Below, in pieces: positions 21,405 to 29,568 of a DNA stretch of 64,000 nucleotides. The notes under the pieces were generated by a model, which was not told the DNA's origin, searched no databases, and saw nothing but the letters and a program-made list of their open reading frames with translations. Numbering within the stretch: position 1 is the stretch's first letter; every line of letters begins with the position of its first letter. Position numbers and translations under genes: made by a program. The stretch is from Nocardia sp. BMG51109 (GTDB lineage: Bacteria > Actinomycetota > Actinomycetes > Mycobacteriales > Mycobacteriaceae), in assembly GCF_000526215.1 (NCBI RefSeq), contig NZ_JAFQ01000004.1, forward strand, positions 2,728,001-2,792,000, given 5' to 3'.

Positions 21405-22514
21405 GTGGCGTTAATCGGTAATCCGCCCATCGACGATGGGCTGAGATACGCTCGTGACGTGAGCGAGCGCAGCGAGCGAGCCAAGGACACCCCGCGCCTC
21501 GCGCACAGTGACGCCGAGCGCCCGCGCGGCGGCGCCGAGCGCGAAAAGCCTTCCGGTGAGGGCGAAAACGCGGCTCGCGCGACACAGGCCGACCGTTCGG
21601 AACGCCGCCGGGGAGACCCCGCGGGCAACGGTGTCTCGCCCGGTGCCGCGTCCGTTCCCGAAGCTGTGATACCGCCCACCCCAACGGATGCCGAGGATTC
21701 CCCGCCCCGTCCGAGCGGCCGGTTCCGGGCCGGGCAGCTGTCGTCCCTGATGGTCTCCGCCAACCAGCGCGCCGACGTGATCGGCGCGATCCGCCGGGCA
21801 CGCGAAAACCTGCCCGGCGACCCGGCTTTCGGCGATCCGCTGTCGGTGTCGGGCCCGGGCGGTGCGCGCGCGGTGGCCCGGGTGGCCGACCGGCTGGTCG
21901 GTGACTCACCCAGTGCCGCAAAGGAGATCGGCCTGGGCGCCCTGCAGGTCTGGCAGGCGATGCTGGAGCGGGTGGGCCGCGGCAAGGGCGGCCAGGAGAT
22001 GACGGTGATGTTCACCGATCTGGTGGCCTTCTCCAGCTGGTCGCTGTCGGTCGGCGACGAGGCGACCCTCGAGCTGCTGCGCCGGGTCGCCAAGGCCATC
22101 GAGCCGCCGATCGTGGATCGCGGCGGCCGGGTGGTGAAGCGAATGGGCGACGGCGTGATGGCGGTGTTCGCCTCGCCGGACCGGGCGGTGCAGGCGGCGG
22201 TCGCCGCGAAGGAGAGCCTGGCGGCCGTGGAGGTGTCGGGCTATCGGCCGCGGATGCGCATCGGCCTGCATACCGGCAGCCCGCGCGAGATCGGCAGCGA
22301 CTGGCTGGGTGTCGACGTGACGATAGCCGCCCGGGTCATGGAGGCCGGTGGTAACGGCAACATGATGCTGTCGGCGCCCACGCTCCAGGCACTGCATCCG
22401 GAAACGCTTGCGGCACTGAGTTATGCGCCCAAGCCCTATCGGCGCAGCTTCTTCGCGGCACCGCTGAGCGGGGTGCCGGAGGATCTGCGGATCTACCGGC
22501 TGGACGAGGACTGA
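21405..22514 (+). CDS. Class III adenylate/guanylate cyclase
   Basis: A 369-residue protein. The first 110 residues are low-complexity and charged, containing VSERSERAK encoded by the GAGCGAGCGCAGCGAGCGAG motif. A short helical region follows (FRAGQLSSLMVSANQRADVI) and then the catalytic domain. Metal-binding Asp residues are in VMFTDLVAFSSWS and RMGDGVMAVFA. The transition-state region reads WLGVDVTIAARVMEAG: the Arg is present, but the usual Asn of xVNxAAR is Thr. The start is GTG 21405 after GAGAGGTGGCAG. It is soluble, with no membrane segments. It probably makes cAMP, but the Asn replacement leaves activity uncertain. Confidence 0.85.
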   Translation: MALIGNPPIDDGLRYARDVSERSERAKDTPRLAHSDAERPRGGAEREKPSGEGENAARATQADRSERRRGDPAGNGVSPGAASVPEAVIPPTPTDAEDSPPRPSGRFRAGQLSSLMVSANQRADVIGAIRRARENLPGDPAFGDPLSVSGPGGARAVARVADRLVGDSPSAAKEIGLGALQVWQAMLERVGRGKGGQEMTVMFTDLVAFSSWSLSVGDEATLELLRRVAKAIEPPIVDRGGRVVKRMGDGVMAVFASPDRAVQAAVAAKESLAAVEVSGYRPRMRIGLHTGSPREIGSDWLGVDVTIAARVMEAGGNGNMMLSAPTLQALHPETLAALSYAPKPYRRSFFAAPLSGVPEDLRIYRLDED

Positions 22515-22520
22515 CGCGGG

Positions 22521-22685
22521 TCAGAGCATCCAGGCGACCGCCCCGGCGGCGGCCAGCACGCCGCAGACGCCGAGCGCGATCGCCAGTCGGCGGGCCTTCG
22601 TCCAGTTGGTGTAGGCACCGCCGAGCAGGAACCCGGCCAGGGCGAACAGTAAGACCACGAGCACGGAATGGGGCACGTGTGCCAT
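22521..22685 (-). CDS. Small two-helix membrane protein
   Basis: About 54 residues from ATG 22685, with two hydrophobic helices (VPHSVLVVLLFALAGFLLGGAY and LAIALGVCGVLAAAGAVAWML) separated by a basic turn (TNWTKARRLA), so both termini face the same side. It is convergent with the cyclase gene (6-bp gap). A longer in-frame start at 22775 exists, but the added residues do not look helical. I do not recognise a family. It resembles the many small actinobacterial membrane proteins of unknown role. Confidence 0.6.
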   Translation of the reverse strand: MAHVPHSVLVVLLFALAGFLLGGAYTNWTKARRLAIALGVCGVLAAAGAVAWML

Positions 22686-22864
22686 CTTGCCGTGCCGGGA
22701 GCCGACCGCTGCCGCCGACCTCTCGTACCCCGCCTCAGCTGCCACTTTGCCGAACCTCCGCCAATTAACAAGCACGCGGGCTTGATTTTTTCCGGGCTCG
22801 ATGTGACCCTGGACTCCGACGCGGCGAGGAGGCTGCGCCCAGTCACCACAGGAGGCGCCGGGCG

Positions 22865-24580
22865 ATGACGAGGCTGGCCGCCGACCCGGAGGTCATCCGG
22901 ATCGGCAACTGTTCCGGATTCTACGGCGACCGGCTGAGCGCCATGCGGGAAATGCTCGAGGGCGGGCGGCTCGACGTGCTCACCGGCGACTACCTCGCCG
23001 AGCTCACCATGCTGATCCTGGGCCGGGACCGGATGAAGGATCCACAGCTCGGTTACGCCAAAACCTTTGTGCGCCAGCTGGAGGACTGCCTCGGGACGGC
23101 ACTGGAGCGCGGCGTCCGCGTCGTCGTCAACGCGGGCGGGCTGAATCCGGCGGGGCTGGCGCGGCGGATCGGCGAGCTGGCCGAAAAGCTCGGCGTGACA
23201 GCACGAGTCGCGCATGTCGAGGGTGACGATCTGCTGCCGCGGGCGGCGGAGCTGGGGCTGGGCACGCCACTGGCCGCCAACGCCTATCTCGGCGGCTGGG
23301 GTATCGCGGAATGCCTGACCGCGGGTGCGGATGTGGTGGTGACCGGCCGGGTCACCGACGCCGCGCTGGCGACCGGTCCGGCGGCCGCCCATTTCGGCTG
23401 GGCCCGAGACGATTTCGATGCGCTCGCCGGTGCGGTGGTGGCGGGGCACATCATCGAATGCGGTACCCAGGCGACGGGCGGCAACTTCGCGTTCTTCACC
23501 GAGATCGCCGACCCGGACCGCCCCGGGTTCCCGATCGCGGAGGTGCGTCGCGACGGCAGCAGCGTCATCACCAAGCACGAGGGCACCGGCGGCGCGGTCA
23601 CCGTGGATACCGTCGAGGCGCAGCTGATGTACGAGATCCAGGGCGCGCGGTACGCGGGGCCGGACGTCACGACGCGGCTGGACAGCATCCGGCTCGGCGC
23701 GGCGGGTCCCGATCGAGTGCTGGTGACAGGAGTGACCGGCGAGGCGCCGCCGCCGCGGCTCAAGGTGTCGCTGAATACGCTCGGCGGATTCCGCAACGAG
23801 ATGACCTTCGTCCTCACCGGACTGGATATCGAGGCCAAGGCCCGGCTGGTGCGCCGGCAGCTGGAGAATTCGCTGCCGGCGCGGCCGGCCGAGCTGGAGT
23901 GGACGCTGAGCCGGACCGATCGGCCCGATGCCGACACCGAGGAACGGGCGAGCGCGCTGCTGCGGTGCGTGGTCCGGGATCCGGATCCGAAGGTGGTGGG
24001 CCGCGGATTCTCCGGCGCCGCCGTGGAATTGGCGCTGGCGAGCTATCCGGGGTGCACGCTGACCTCGCCGCCCGGCAACGGTGCGCCCTACGGGGTCTTC
24101 ACCGCGGGCTACGTCGATGCCGCCGAGGTGCCGCACACCGCCGTGCTGCCGGACGGGCGTCGGGCGGAGATCGGTTCGGCCGCAACGACACTGGAGCTTG
24201 CCGAGGTGGCCGAGCCGGTGCTGCCGGAACCGTTGCCGCCCAGCGAGACCCGGCGGGTTCCGCTGGGCGCCATCGCCCTGGCCCGCAGCGGTGACAAGGG
24301 CGGCAACGCCAATATCGGGGTGTGGGTGCGCACCGATGCGCAGTGGCGCTGGCTGGTGCGCGCGCTGACGGTGGCCGAACTGCGGTCGCTGCTGCCGGAA
24401 ACCGCGAAGCTGCCGGTCACCCGGCACGTGCTGCCCAACCTGCGTGCCGTGAACTTCATCGTCGAGGGCATCCTCGGCCAGGGCGTGGCCTATCAGGCCC
24501 GCTTCGATCCACAGGCCAAGGGGCTCGGCGAATGGCTGCGGTCCCGGCACATCGATATCCCCGTGGAGTTGCTGACATGA
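22865..24580 (+). CDS. AtuA-like acyclic terpene utilisation protein (DUF1446)
   Basis: A 571-residue protein of the AtuA/DUF1446 family, counterpart of Rv0976c. Hallmarks are VIRIGNCSGFYGDRLSAMRE at the start, VLTGDYLAELTMLIL, VVVNAGGLNPAGLARRI, GGWGIAECLTAGADVVVTGR and HIIECGTQATGGNFAFF. A C-terminal domain begins near ARSGDKGGNANIGVWV. In pseudomonads atuA lies with the geranyl-CoA carboxylase genes, but its reaction is not settled. It is first in a six-gene operon with acyl-CoA dehydrogenases and a biotin-dependent carboxylase, and its stop overlaps fadE13 (ATGA). GGAGG lies about 12 nt before the ATG. It probably acts on an acyl-CoA intermediate. Confidence 0.88.
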   Translation: MTRLAADPEVIRIGNCSGFYGDRLSAMREMLEGGRLDVLTGDYLAELTMLILGRDRMKDPQLGYAKTFVRQLEDCLGTALERGVRVVVNAGGLNPAGLARRIGELAEKLGVTARVAHVEGDDLLPRAAELGLGTPLAANAYLGGWGIAECLTAGADVVVTGRVTDAALATGPAAAHFGWARDDFDALAGAVVAGHIIECGTQATGGNFAFFTEIADPDRPGFPIAEVRRDGSSVITKHEGTGGAVTVDTVEAQLMYEIQGARYAGPDVTTRLDSIRLGAAGPDRVLVTGVTGEAPPPRLKVSLNTLGGFRNEMTFVLTGLDIEAKARLVRRQLENSLPARPAELEWTLSRTDRPDADTEERASALLRCVVRDPDPKVVGRGFSGAAVELALASYPGCTLTSPPGNGAPYGVFTAGYVDAAEVPHTAVLPDGRRAEIGSAATTLELAEVAEPVLPEPLPPSETRRVPLGAIALARSGDKGGNANIGVWVRTDAQWRWLVRALTVAELRSLLPETAKLPVTRHVLPNLRAVNFIVEGILGQGVAYQARFDPQAKGLGEWLRSRHIDIPVELLT

Positions 24581-25725
24581 ACGTGTGGGAGACCCCGGAA
24601 CGCCGCGCATTGCGTTCCACCGTCAGAGGTTTCGTGGAGCGGGAGATTCTGCCGCAGCTGGACGAGTGGGAGCGGGCGGGCGAGATCCCGCGCGAGCTGC
24701 ACAAGAAGGCCGGTGCGCTGGGACTGCTGGGGATCCAGTTCCCCGAATCCGCGGGCGGCGCGGGTGGTGACGGCATCGACGCGGCCGTCGTGTGCGAGGA
24801 GATCCATCAGGCCGGCGCGTCCGGCGGCTTGTTCGCCTCGCTGTTCACCTGCGGTATCTCGGTGCCGCACATCATCGCGTCCGGCAATGCCGGCCACATC
24901 GAACGCTGGGCGAAACCGACGCTGGCGGGCGAGCGGATCGGCTCGCTGGCCATCACCGAGCCCGGCGGCGGATCCGATGTCGGGCACCTGACGACCAGTG
25001 CGGTGCGCGAAGGTGACCACTTCGTCGTCAACGGCGCCAAGACCTACATCACCTCCGGCACGCGCGCCGACTTCGTGGTCACCGCGGTGCGGACGGGCGG
25101 TCCCGGTGCGGCCGGTGTGTCGCTGCTGGTGGTCGAGAAGGGCACGCCCGGCTTCACCGTGAGCCGCAGGCTGGAGAAGATGGGCTGGCTGGCCTCGGAC
25201 ACCGCCGAACTGTCCTATGTGGACGTACGCGTGCCGGTCGACAATCTGGTCGGCCCGGAGAACAGCGGATTCGCCCAGATCGCAGCGGCTTTCGTCAGTG
25301 AGCGGGTGGGTCTGGCCGTGCAGGCGTACGCGCAGGCACAGCGCTGCCTGGACCTCACCGTGCGGTGGTGTCGGGACCGGGAGACCTTCGGCCGCCCGCT
25401 GGTCGGCCGGCAGGCCGTACAGAACACGCTGGCGGAAATGGCACGGCGCATCGACATCGCGCGGGTCTACACCCGCCGGGTGGCCGAGCGCGCCGCCGAC
25501 GGCGAGACCGATCTGATCGCCGAGGTGTGCTTCGCCAAGAACACCGCGGTGGAGTCCGCCGAATGGGTGGCCGACCAGTCGGTGCAGCTGTTCGGCGGCC
25601 TGGGATATATGCGCGAGTCCGAGGTGGAGCGGCAGTACCGCGACATCCGCATTCTCGGCATCGGCGGCGGCACCACCGAGATCCTGACCGGTTTGGCAGC
25701 AAAACGATTGGGGTTCACGGCATGA
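24577..25725 (+). CDS. fadE13: Acyl-CoA dehydrogenase (FadE13-like)
   Basis: A 382-residue flavoenzyme. FAD/substrate signatures are GSLAITEPGGGSDVGHLTTSA and the C-terminal QLFGGLGYMRESEVERQYRDIRILGIGGGTTEI. The Arg-Asp-Ile-Arg stretch and the catalytic Glu region agree with short- or branched-chain acyl-CoA dehydrogenases. It introduces the 2,3-double bond needed before carboxylation of a methylcrotonyl- or geranyl-CoA-like substrate. It is coupled to atuA by an ATGA overlap. Its own stop overlaps the first of two 25-codon mini-ORFs leading to accD2. Confidence 0.9.
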   Translation: MNVWETPERRALRSTVRGFVEREILPQLDEWERAGEIPRELHKKAGALGLLGIQFPESAGGAGGDGIDAAVVCEEIHQAGASGGLFASLFTCGISVPHIIASGNAGHIERWAKPTLAGERIGSLAITEPGGGSDVGHLTTSAVREGDHFVVNGAKTYITSGTRADFVVTAVRTGGPGAAGVSLLVVEKGTPGFTVSRRLEKMGWLASDTAELSYVDVRVPVDNLVGPENSGFAQIAAAFVSERVGLAVQAYAQAQRCLDLTVRWCRDRETFGRPLVGRQAVQNTLAEMARRIDIARVYTRRVAERAADGETDLIAEVCFAKNTAVESAEWVADQSVQLFGGLGYMRESEVERQYRDIRILGIGGGTTEILTGLAAKRLGFTA

Positions 25726-25799
25726 GCGGTCAGGCGCGGAGGCGGGAGCGGAGCGTAACCACGGAGCGCCCCGTTCATGCCGGAATGGATGCAGTATGA
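25722..25799 (+). CDS. Mini-ORF 1, possible translational relay peptide
   Basis: An ATG within the fadE13 stop (ATGA) opens a 25-codon frame, starting MSGQARRRERSVTTERP and ending just inside the start of the second unit (ATGA). The peptide is Arg-rich with no recognisable domain. Its value may be to carry terminating ribosomes from fadE13 towards accD2. Whether it is translated is not known. Confidence 0.35.
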   Translation: MSGQARRRERSVTTERPVHAGMDAV

Positions 25800-25869
25800 G
25801 CGGTCAGGCGCGGAGGTGGCAGCGGAGCGTAACCACGGAGCGCCCCGCTCGTGCCGGAAAGGATGCAGC
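25722..25869 (+). repeat. Two tandem 74-bp repeats between fadE13 and accD2
   Basis: Unit 1 (25722-25795) and unit 2 (25796-25869) are near-identical, each beginning ATGAGCGGTCAGGCG and carrying GCGTAACCACGGAGCGCCCC near the middle. Seven substitutions are seen. A related single copy lies at 20271-20318. The next unit boundary coincides with the accD2 start (GTGAGTGTG resembles ATGAGCGGT). The duplication replaces what would otherwise be a directly overlapping gene junction. Confidence 0.93.
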
Positions 25870-25873
25870 GTGA
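25796..25873 (+). CDS. Mini-ORF 2, possible translational relay peptide
   Basis: The second unit encodes a near-identical 25-residue frame (MSGQARRWQRSVTTERPARA and so on) whose TGA overlaps the accD2 GTG (GTGA). With mini-ORF 1 it gives an unbroken chain of start-stop overlaps from fadE13 to accD2. All four ends fitting this pattern argues that frame has been maintained. Confidence 0.35.
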   Translation: MSGQARRWQRSVTTERPARAGKDAA

Positions 25874-27468
25874 GTGTGTTGCGGACTGCCATTGATGCCG
25901 GGGCGGCGGAGTACCGGGCCGCGGCGGAGGCCATGGAGGAGAAACTTGCCGAGGTCGAGGGCGAATTCGCGAAGGTGATCGCCGGCGGCGGCCCGGAGAA
26001 GCTCGCCCGGCATCGCAAGCGGGGCAAGCTGACCGCGCGCGAGCGCATCGAGCTGCTCATCGACGAGGATTCGCCGTTCCTCGAGCTGTGCCCGCTGGCC
26101 GCGTGGGGCAGCGACTTCCACGTCGGCGCCAGCGTGATCACCGGGATCGGCATCGTGGAGGGCGTCGAATGCATGATCGTCGCGCCGGATCCGACGGTGC
26201 GCGGCGGCACCTCGAACCCGTGGACGCTGCGGAAGAACCTGCGTGCCAACGACATCGTCATGCAGAACCGGCTGCCGGTGATCGGCCTGGTCGAGTCCGG
26301 CGGCGCCGATCTGCCCACGCAGAAGGAAGTCTTCGTCCCGGGCGGGCGGATGTTCCGCGATCTCACCCGGGCGTCGGCGGCCGGAATTCCCACCATCGCA
26401 CTCGTTTTCGGCAACTCCACCGCCGGCGGCGCCTACATCCCGGGCATGTCCGACTACACGGTCATGATCAAGGAGCGGTCGAAGGTGTTTCTCGGCGGCC
26501 CGCCGCTGGTGAAGATGGCTACCGGCGAGGAGTCCGACGACGAGTCGCTGGGCGGCGCCGAGATGCACGCGCGCGTCTCGGGACTGGCCGACTATCTGGC
26601 CGCCGACGAGCAGGACGCCATCCGGATCGGCAGATCCATTGTGCGGCGGCTGAACTGGCGTAAGCAGGGCCCCGCGCCGCGTGCCGAGGTCGTCGAGCCG
26701 CTGCACGACCAGGAGGAGCTGCTCGGCATCGTGCCGACGGATCTGAAGGTGCCCTTCGACCCGCGCGAGGTGATCGCCCGCGTCGTCGACGGCTCCGACT
26801 TCGACGAGTTCAAGCCGCTCTACGGATCCAGCCTGGTCACCGGATGGGCGGAGCTGCACGGTTATCCGGTCGGCATCCTGGCCAATGCGCGCGGCGTACT
26901 GTTCTCCGAGGAGTCGCAGAAGGCGGCCCAGTTCATCCAGCTGGCCAACCAGTCGCAGACGCCACTGCTGTTCCTGCACAACACGACCGGCTACATGGTC
27001 GGCAAGGAGTATGAGCAGAAGGGCATCATCAAGCACGGCGCGATGATGATCAATGCCGTCTCCAACTCCACGGTGCCGCACATCTCGGTGCTGATGGGCG
27101 CCTCCTACGGCGCCGGGCACTACGGCATGTGCGGGCGCGCCTACGATCCGCGGTTCGTCTTCGCCTGGCCCAGTGCGAAATCCGCGGTGATGGGCGGAGC
27201 ACAGCTGGCCGGGGTCATCTCGATCGTCGGCCGCGCGTCCGCGGAGGCCAAGGGGCAGCCGTTCGACGAGGAGGCCGATGCCGGGATGCGCGCGATGATC
27301 GAGGCGCAGATCGAGGCCGAATCGCTGCCGATGTTCATGTCCGGGCGCCTCTACGACGACGGCGTCATCGATCCCCGCGACACCCGCACGGTGCTGGGTA
27401 TGGCGTTGTCGGCCATCCACAACGCCCCGATCAAGGGCGCCGAGGGCTTCGGCGTCTTCCGACTGTGA
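25870..27468 (+). CDS. accD2: Acyl-CoA carboxylase carboxyltransferase (beta) subunit, AccD2-like
   Basis: A 532-residue carboxyltransferase with both crotonase-like halves. The N half contains IGLVESGGADLPTQKEVFVPGGR and FGNSTAGGAYIPGMSDYTVM; the C half contains FLHNTTGYMVGKEYEQKGIIKHGAMMI and MGASYGAGHYGMCGRAYDPR. These place it with the methylcrotonyl-/geranyl-CoA carboxylase type and not with acetyl-/propionyl-CoA carboxylases. It moves CO2 from biotin on the accA2 product to an unsaturated acyl-CoA. The start is GTG 25870, with AAAGGA upstream and the overlap with mini-ORF 2. The substrate remains unknown; the mycobacterial counterpart Rv0974c is likewise uncertain. Confidence 0.92.
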   Translation: MSVLRTAIDAGAAEYRAAAEAMEEKLAEVEGEFAKVIAGGGPEKLARHRKRGKLTARERIELLIDEDSPFLELCPLAAWGSDFHVGASVITGIGIVEGVECMIVAPDPTVRGGTSNPWTLRKNLRANDIVMQNRLPVIGLVESGGADLPTQKEVFVPGGRMFRDLTRASAAGIPTIALVFGNSTAGGAYIPGMSDYTVMIKERSKVFLGGPPLVKMATGEESDDESLGGAEMHARVSGLADYLAADEQDAIRIGRSIVRRLNWRKQGPAPRAEVVEPLHDQEELLGIVPTDLKVPFDPREVIARVVDGSDFDEFKPLYGSSLVTGWAELHGYPVGILANARGVLFSEESQKAAQFIQLANQSQTPLLFLHNTTGYMVGKEYEQKGIIKHGAMMINAVSNSTVPHISVLMGASYGAGHYGMCGRAYDPRFVFAWPSAKSAVMGGAQLAGVISIVGRASAEAKGQPFDEEADAGMRAMIEAQIEAESLPMFMSGRLYDDGVIDPRDTRTVLGMALSAIHNAPIKGAEGFGVFRL

Positions 27469-27476
27469 GGGCCGGC

Positions 27477-29564
27477 ATGATCACGACAGTCCTGGTCGCC
27501 AACCGCGGCGAGATCGCGCGCCGGGTCTTCGCCACCTGCCGTCGCATGGGCCTGGGCACGGTCGCGGTGTATTCCGCCGCCGATGCGCGGTCCCCGCACG
27601 TGGCGGAGGCCGACGCGGCGATTCCGCTGCCGGGGAACACGCCCGGCGAGACCTATCTGCGCGGTGACCTGATCATCGAGGCGGCGCGGGCCGCCGGAGC
27701 CGATGCGATCCATCCCGGTTACGGCTTCCTCTCCGAGAACGCCGATTTCGCTCGGGCCGTGCTCGAGGCCGGGCTGGTGTGGATCGGCCCGCCGGTGGCC
27801 GCCATCGAACAGATGGGCTCGAAGGTGGAGTCCAAGAAGATGATGGACGCCGCCGGGGTGCCGGTGCTGGCCGAGCTGGATCCGGCGGAGATCACCGCCG
27901 ACCGGTTGCCGGTGCTCATCAAGGCCTCCGCCGGTGGCGGCGGCCGCGGCATGCGGGTGGTGCGTGCGCCGGCCGACCTGCCCGGGCAGCTGGAAGCCGC
28001 ACGGCGCGAAGCGGAATCGGCCTTCGGGGATCCGACGGTGTTCTGCGAGCGCTATCTCGAGACGGGGCGGCACATCGAGGTACAGGTGATGGCCGATACG
28101 CACGGCACGGTGTGGGCGGTCGGCGAGCGTGAGTGCTCGATTCAGCGGCGGCACCAGAAGGTCGTGGAGGAGGCGCCGTCGCCGCTCGTGGAGCGGCTGG
28201 ACGGCGGGCGTGCGCCCGAGGCGGACAGTATGCGGGGGCGGTTGTTTCGTGCGGCACGGCTGGCCGCGGAGGCCATCGGGTACGAGGGGGCGGGAACAGT
28301 GGAGTTCCTGGCCGATGAGACGGGCGAGTTCTTCTTCCTGGAGATGAACACTCGCTTGCAGGTGGAGCATCCGGTCACCGAGAACACCACGGGCCTGGAT
28401 CTGGTCCGGCTGCAATTGCAGGTCGCGCAGGGGCATCGGCTGCCTACCGCCCCGCCACCGATGCGGGGGCATTCGATCGAGGTCCGGCTGTACGCCGAGG
28501 ATCCGGCGCACGACTGGCAGCCGCAGAGCGGCACGGTCCACAAGCTCGACATCGGCCGTGCCGCAACGGTATCCGATGCAGCGGTCGGCTCGCGGCCGTC
28601 CCGGACCGGTACGGGGCACACCGCCGAGTTCACCGTGCTGACCGAACCGGGAATCCGTCTCGACTCCGGCGTGGTCGACGGTTCGGTGGTCGGGGTGCAC
28701 TACGACCCGATGCTGGCAAAGGTCATCTCCTACGCGGACAGTCGCGAGGAGGCGGCGCATCTGCTGGCGACGACGTTGCAGCGGGCGAAGATTCACGGCC
28801 TGGTCACCAATCGCGATCTGCTGGTGCGGGTGCTGCGGCACCCGGCATTCCTGGCCGGCGACACCGATACCGCGTTCTTCGACACGCACGGGATCGAAAC
28901 CCTTTCCGCACCGTTGGTTTCCGAGCCGGACGAGCGGCTGTCGCTGGTGGCCGCGGCGCTGGCCCAGGCGGCCGCCAACCGGGCCGGTGCCCGCGTGGGC
29001 GGTGGCCTGCCGAGCGGTTGGCGCAACCTGCCGTCGCAGCCGCAGACCAAGTCCTACGAGGGCCGGGTCGGCGGCGCCTGCGAGGTGCGCTACCGGATCA
29101 CCCGCGCCGGGCTCGCGGTGGACGGCTTCGACGGGCTCGAATTGGTCGATGCGACAACGGATTCCGTAACCCTGCTGGTGCCCGGTGCGGACACCGGAGC
29201 CCGGTCGGTGCGCCGCCGCTTCGACGTCGCCCGCTACGGCGCGCTGGTCTGCGTCGACTCGCCGTTGGGTCCGGTGTCGGCGCGCCGGCTGCCGCGCTTC
29301 GAGGATCCGTCCGAGCAGCTCGCCGAGGGGTCGCTGCTGGCGCCGATGCCGGGCTCGGTGATCCGGCTCGGCGCGGAGGCGGGCGGCCGGGTCGAGCAGG
29401 GGCAGCCGATCCTGTGGCTGGAGGCGATGAAGATGGAGCACACCATCACCGCGCCGGTCACGGGCGTGCTCGCCGAGCTGAATGTGACCGAGGGACAGCA
29501 GGTCGACGTCGGCGCCGTGCTGGCCGTCGTGCATCCCGAAGAGACCACCGGCATCCAGGAGTAG
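27477..29564 (+). CDS. accA2: Acyl-CoA carboxylase biotin carboxylase/biotin carrier (alpha) subunit, AccA2-like
   Basis: A 695-residue protein. The biotin carboxylase domain begins VLVANRGEIARRVF, with HPGYGFLSENADFA, the Gly-rich ATP loop KASAGGGGRGMRVV and FLEMNTRLQVEHPVTE. A linker domain follows and the C-terminal biotinyl domain carries LEAMKMEH, whose Lys is biotinylated. It carboxylates its own biotin with bicarbonate and ATP, and pairs with AccD2 immediately upstream (8-bp gap). The start is ATG 27477. The domain order matches Rv0973c and MCC-alpha proteins. Confidence 0.94.
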   Translation: MITTVLVANRGEIARRVFATCRRMGLGTVAVYSAADARSPHVAEADAAIPLPGNTPGETYLRGDLIIEAARAAGADAIHPGYGFLSENADFARAVLEAGLVWIGPPVAAIEQMGSKVESKKMMDAAGVPVLAELDPAEITADRLPVLIKASAGGGGRGMRVVRAPADLPGQLEAARREAESAFGDPTVFCERYLETGRHIEVQVMADTHGTVWAVGERECSIQRRHQKVVEEAPSPLVERLDGGRAPEADSMRGRLFRAARLAAEAIGYEGAGTVEFLADETGEFFFLEMNTRLQVEHPVTENTTGLDLVRLQLQVAQGHRLPTAPPPMRGHSIEVRLYAEDPAHDWQPQSGTVHKLDIGRAATVSDAAVGSRPSRTGTGHTAEFTVLTEPGIRLDSGVVDGSVVGVHYDPMLAKVISYADSREEAAHLLATTLQRAKIHGLVTNRDLLVRVLRHPAFLAGDTDTAFFDTHGIETLSAPLVSEPDERLSLVAAALAQAAANRAGARVGGGLPSGWRNLPSQPQTKSYEGRVGGACEVRYRITRAGLAVDGFDGLELVDATTDSVTLLVPGADTGARSVRRRFDVARYGALVCVDSPLGPVSARRLPRFEDPSEQLAEGSLLAPMPGSVIRLGAEAGGRVEQGQPILWLEAMKMEHTITAPVTGVLAELNVTEGQQVDVGAVLAVVHPEETTGIQE

Positions 29565-29568
29565 AGCC

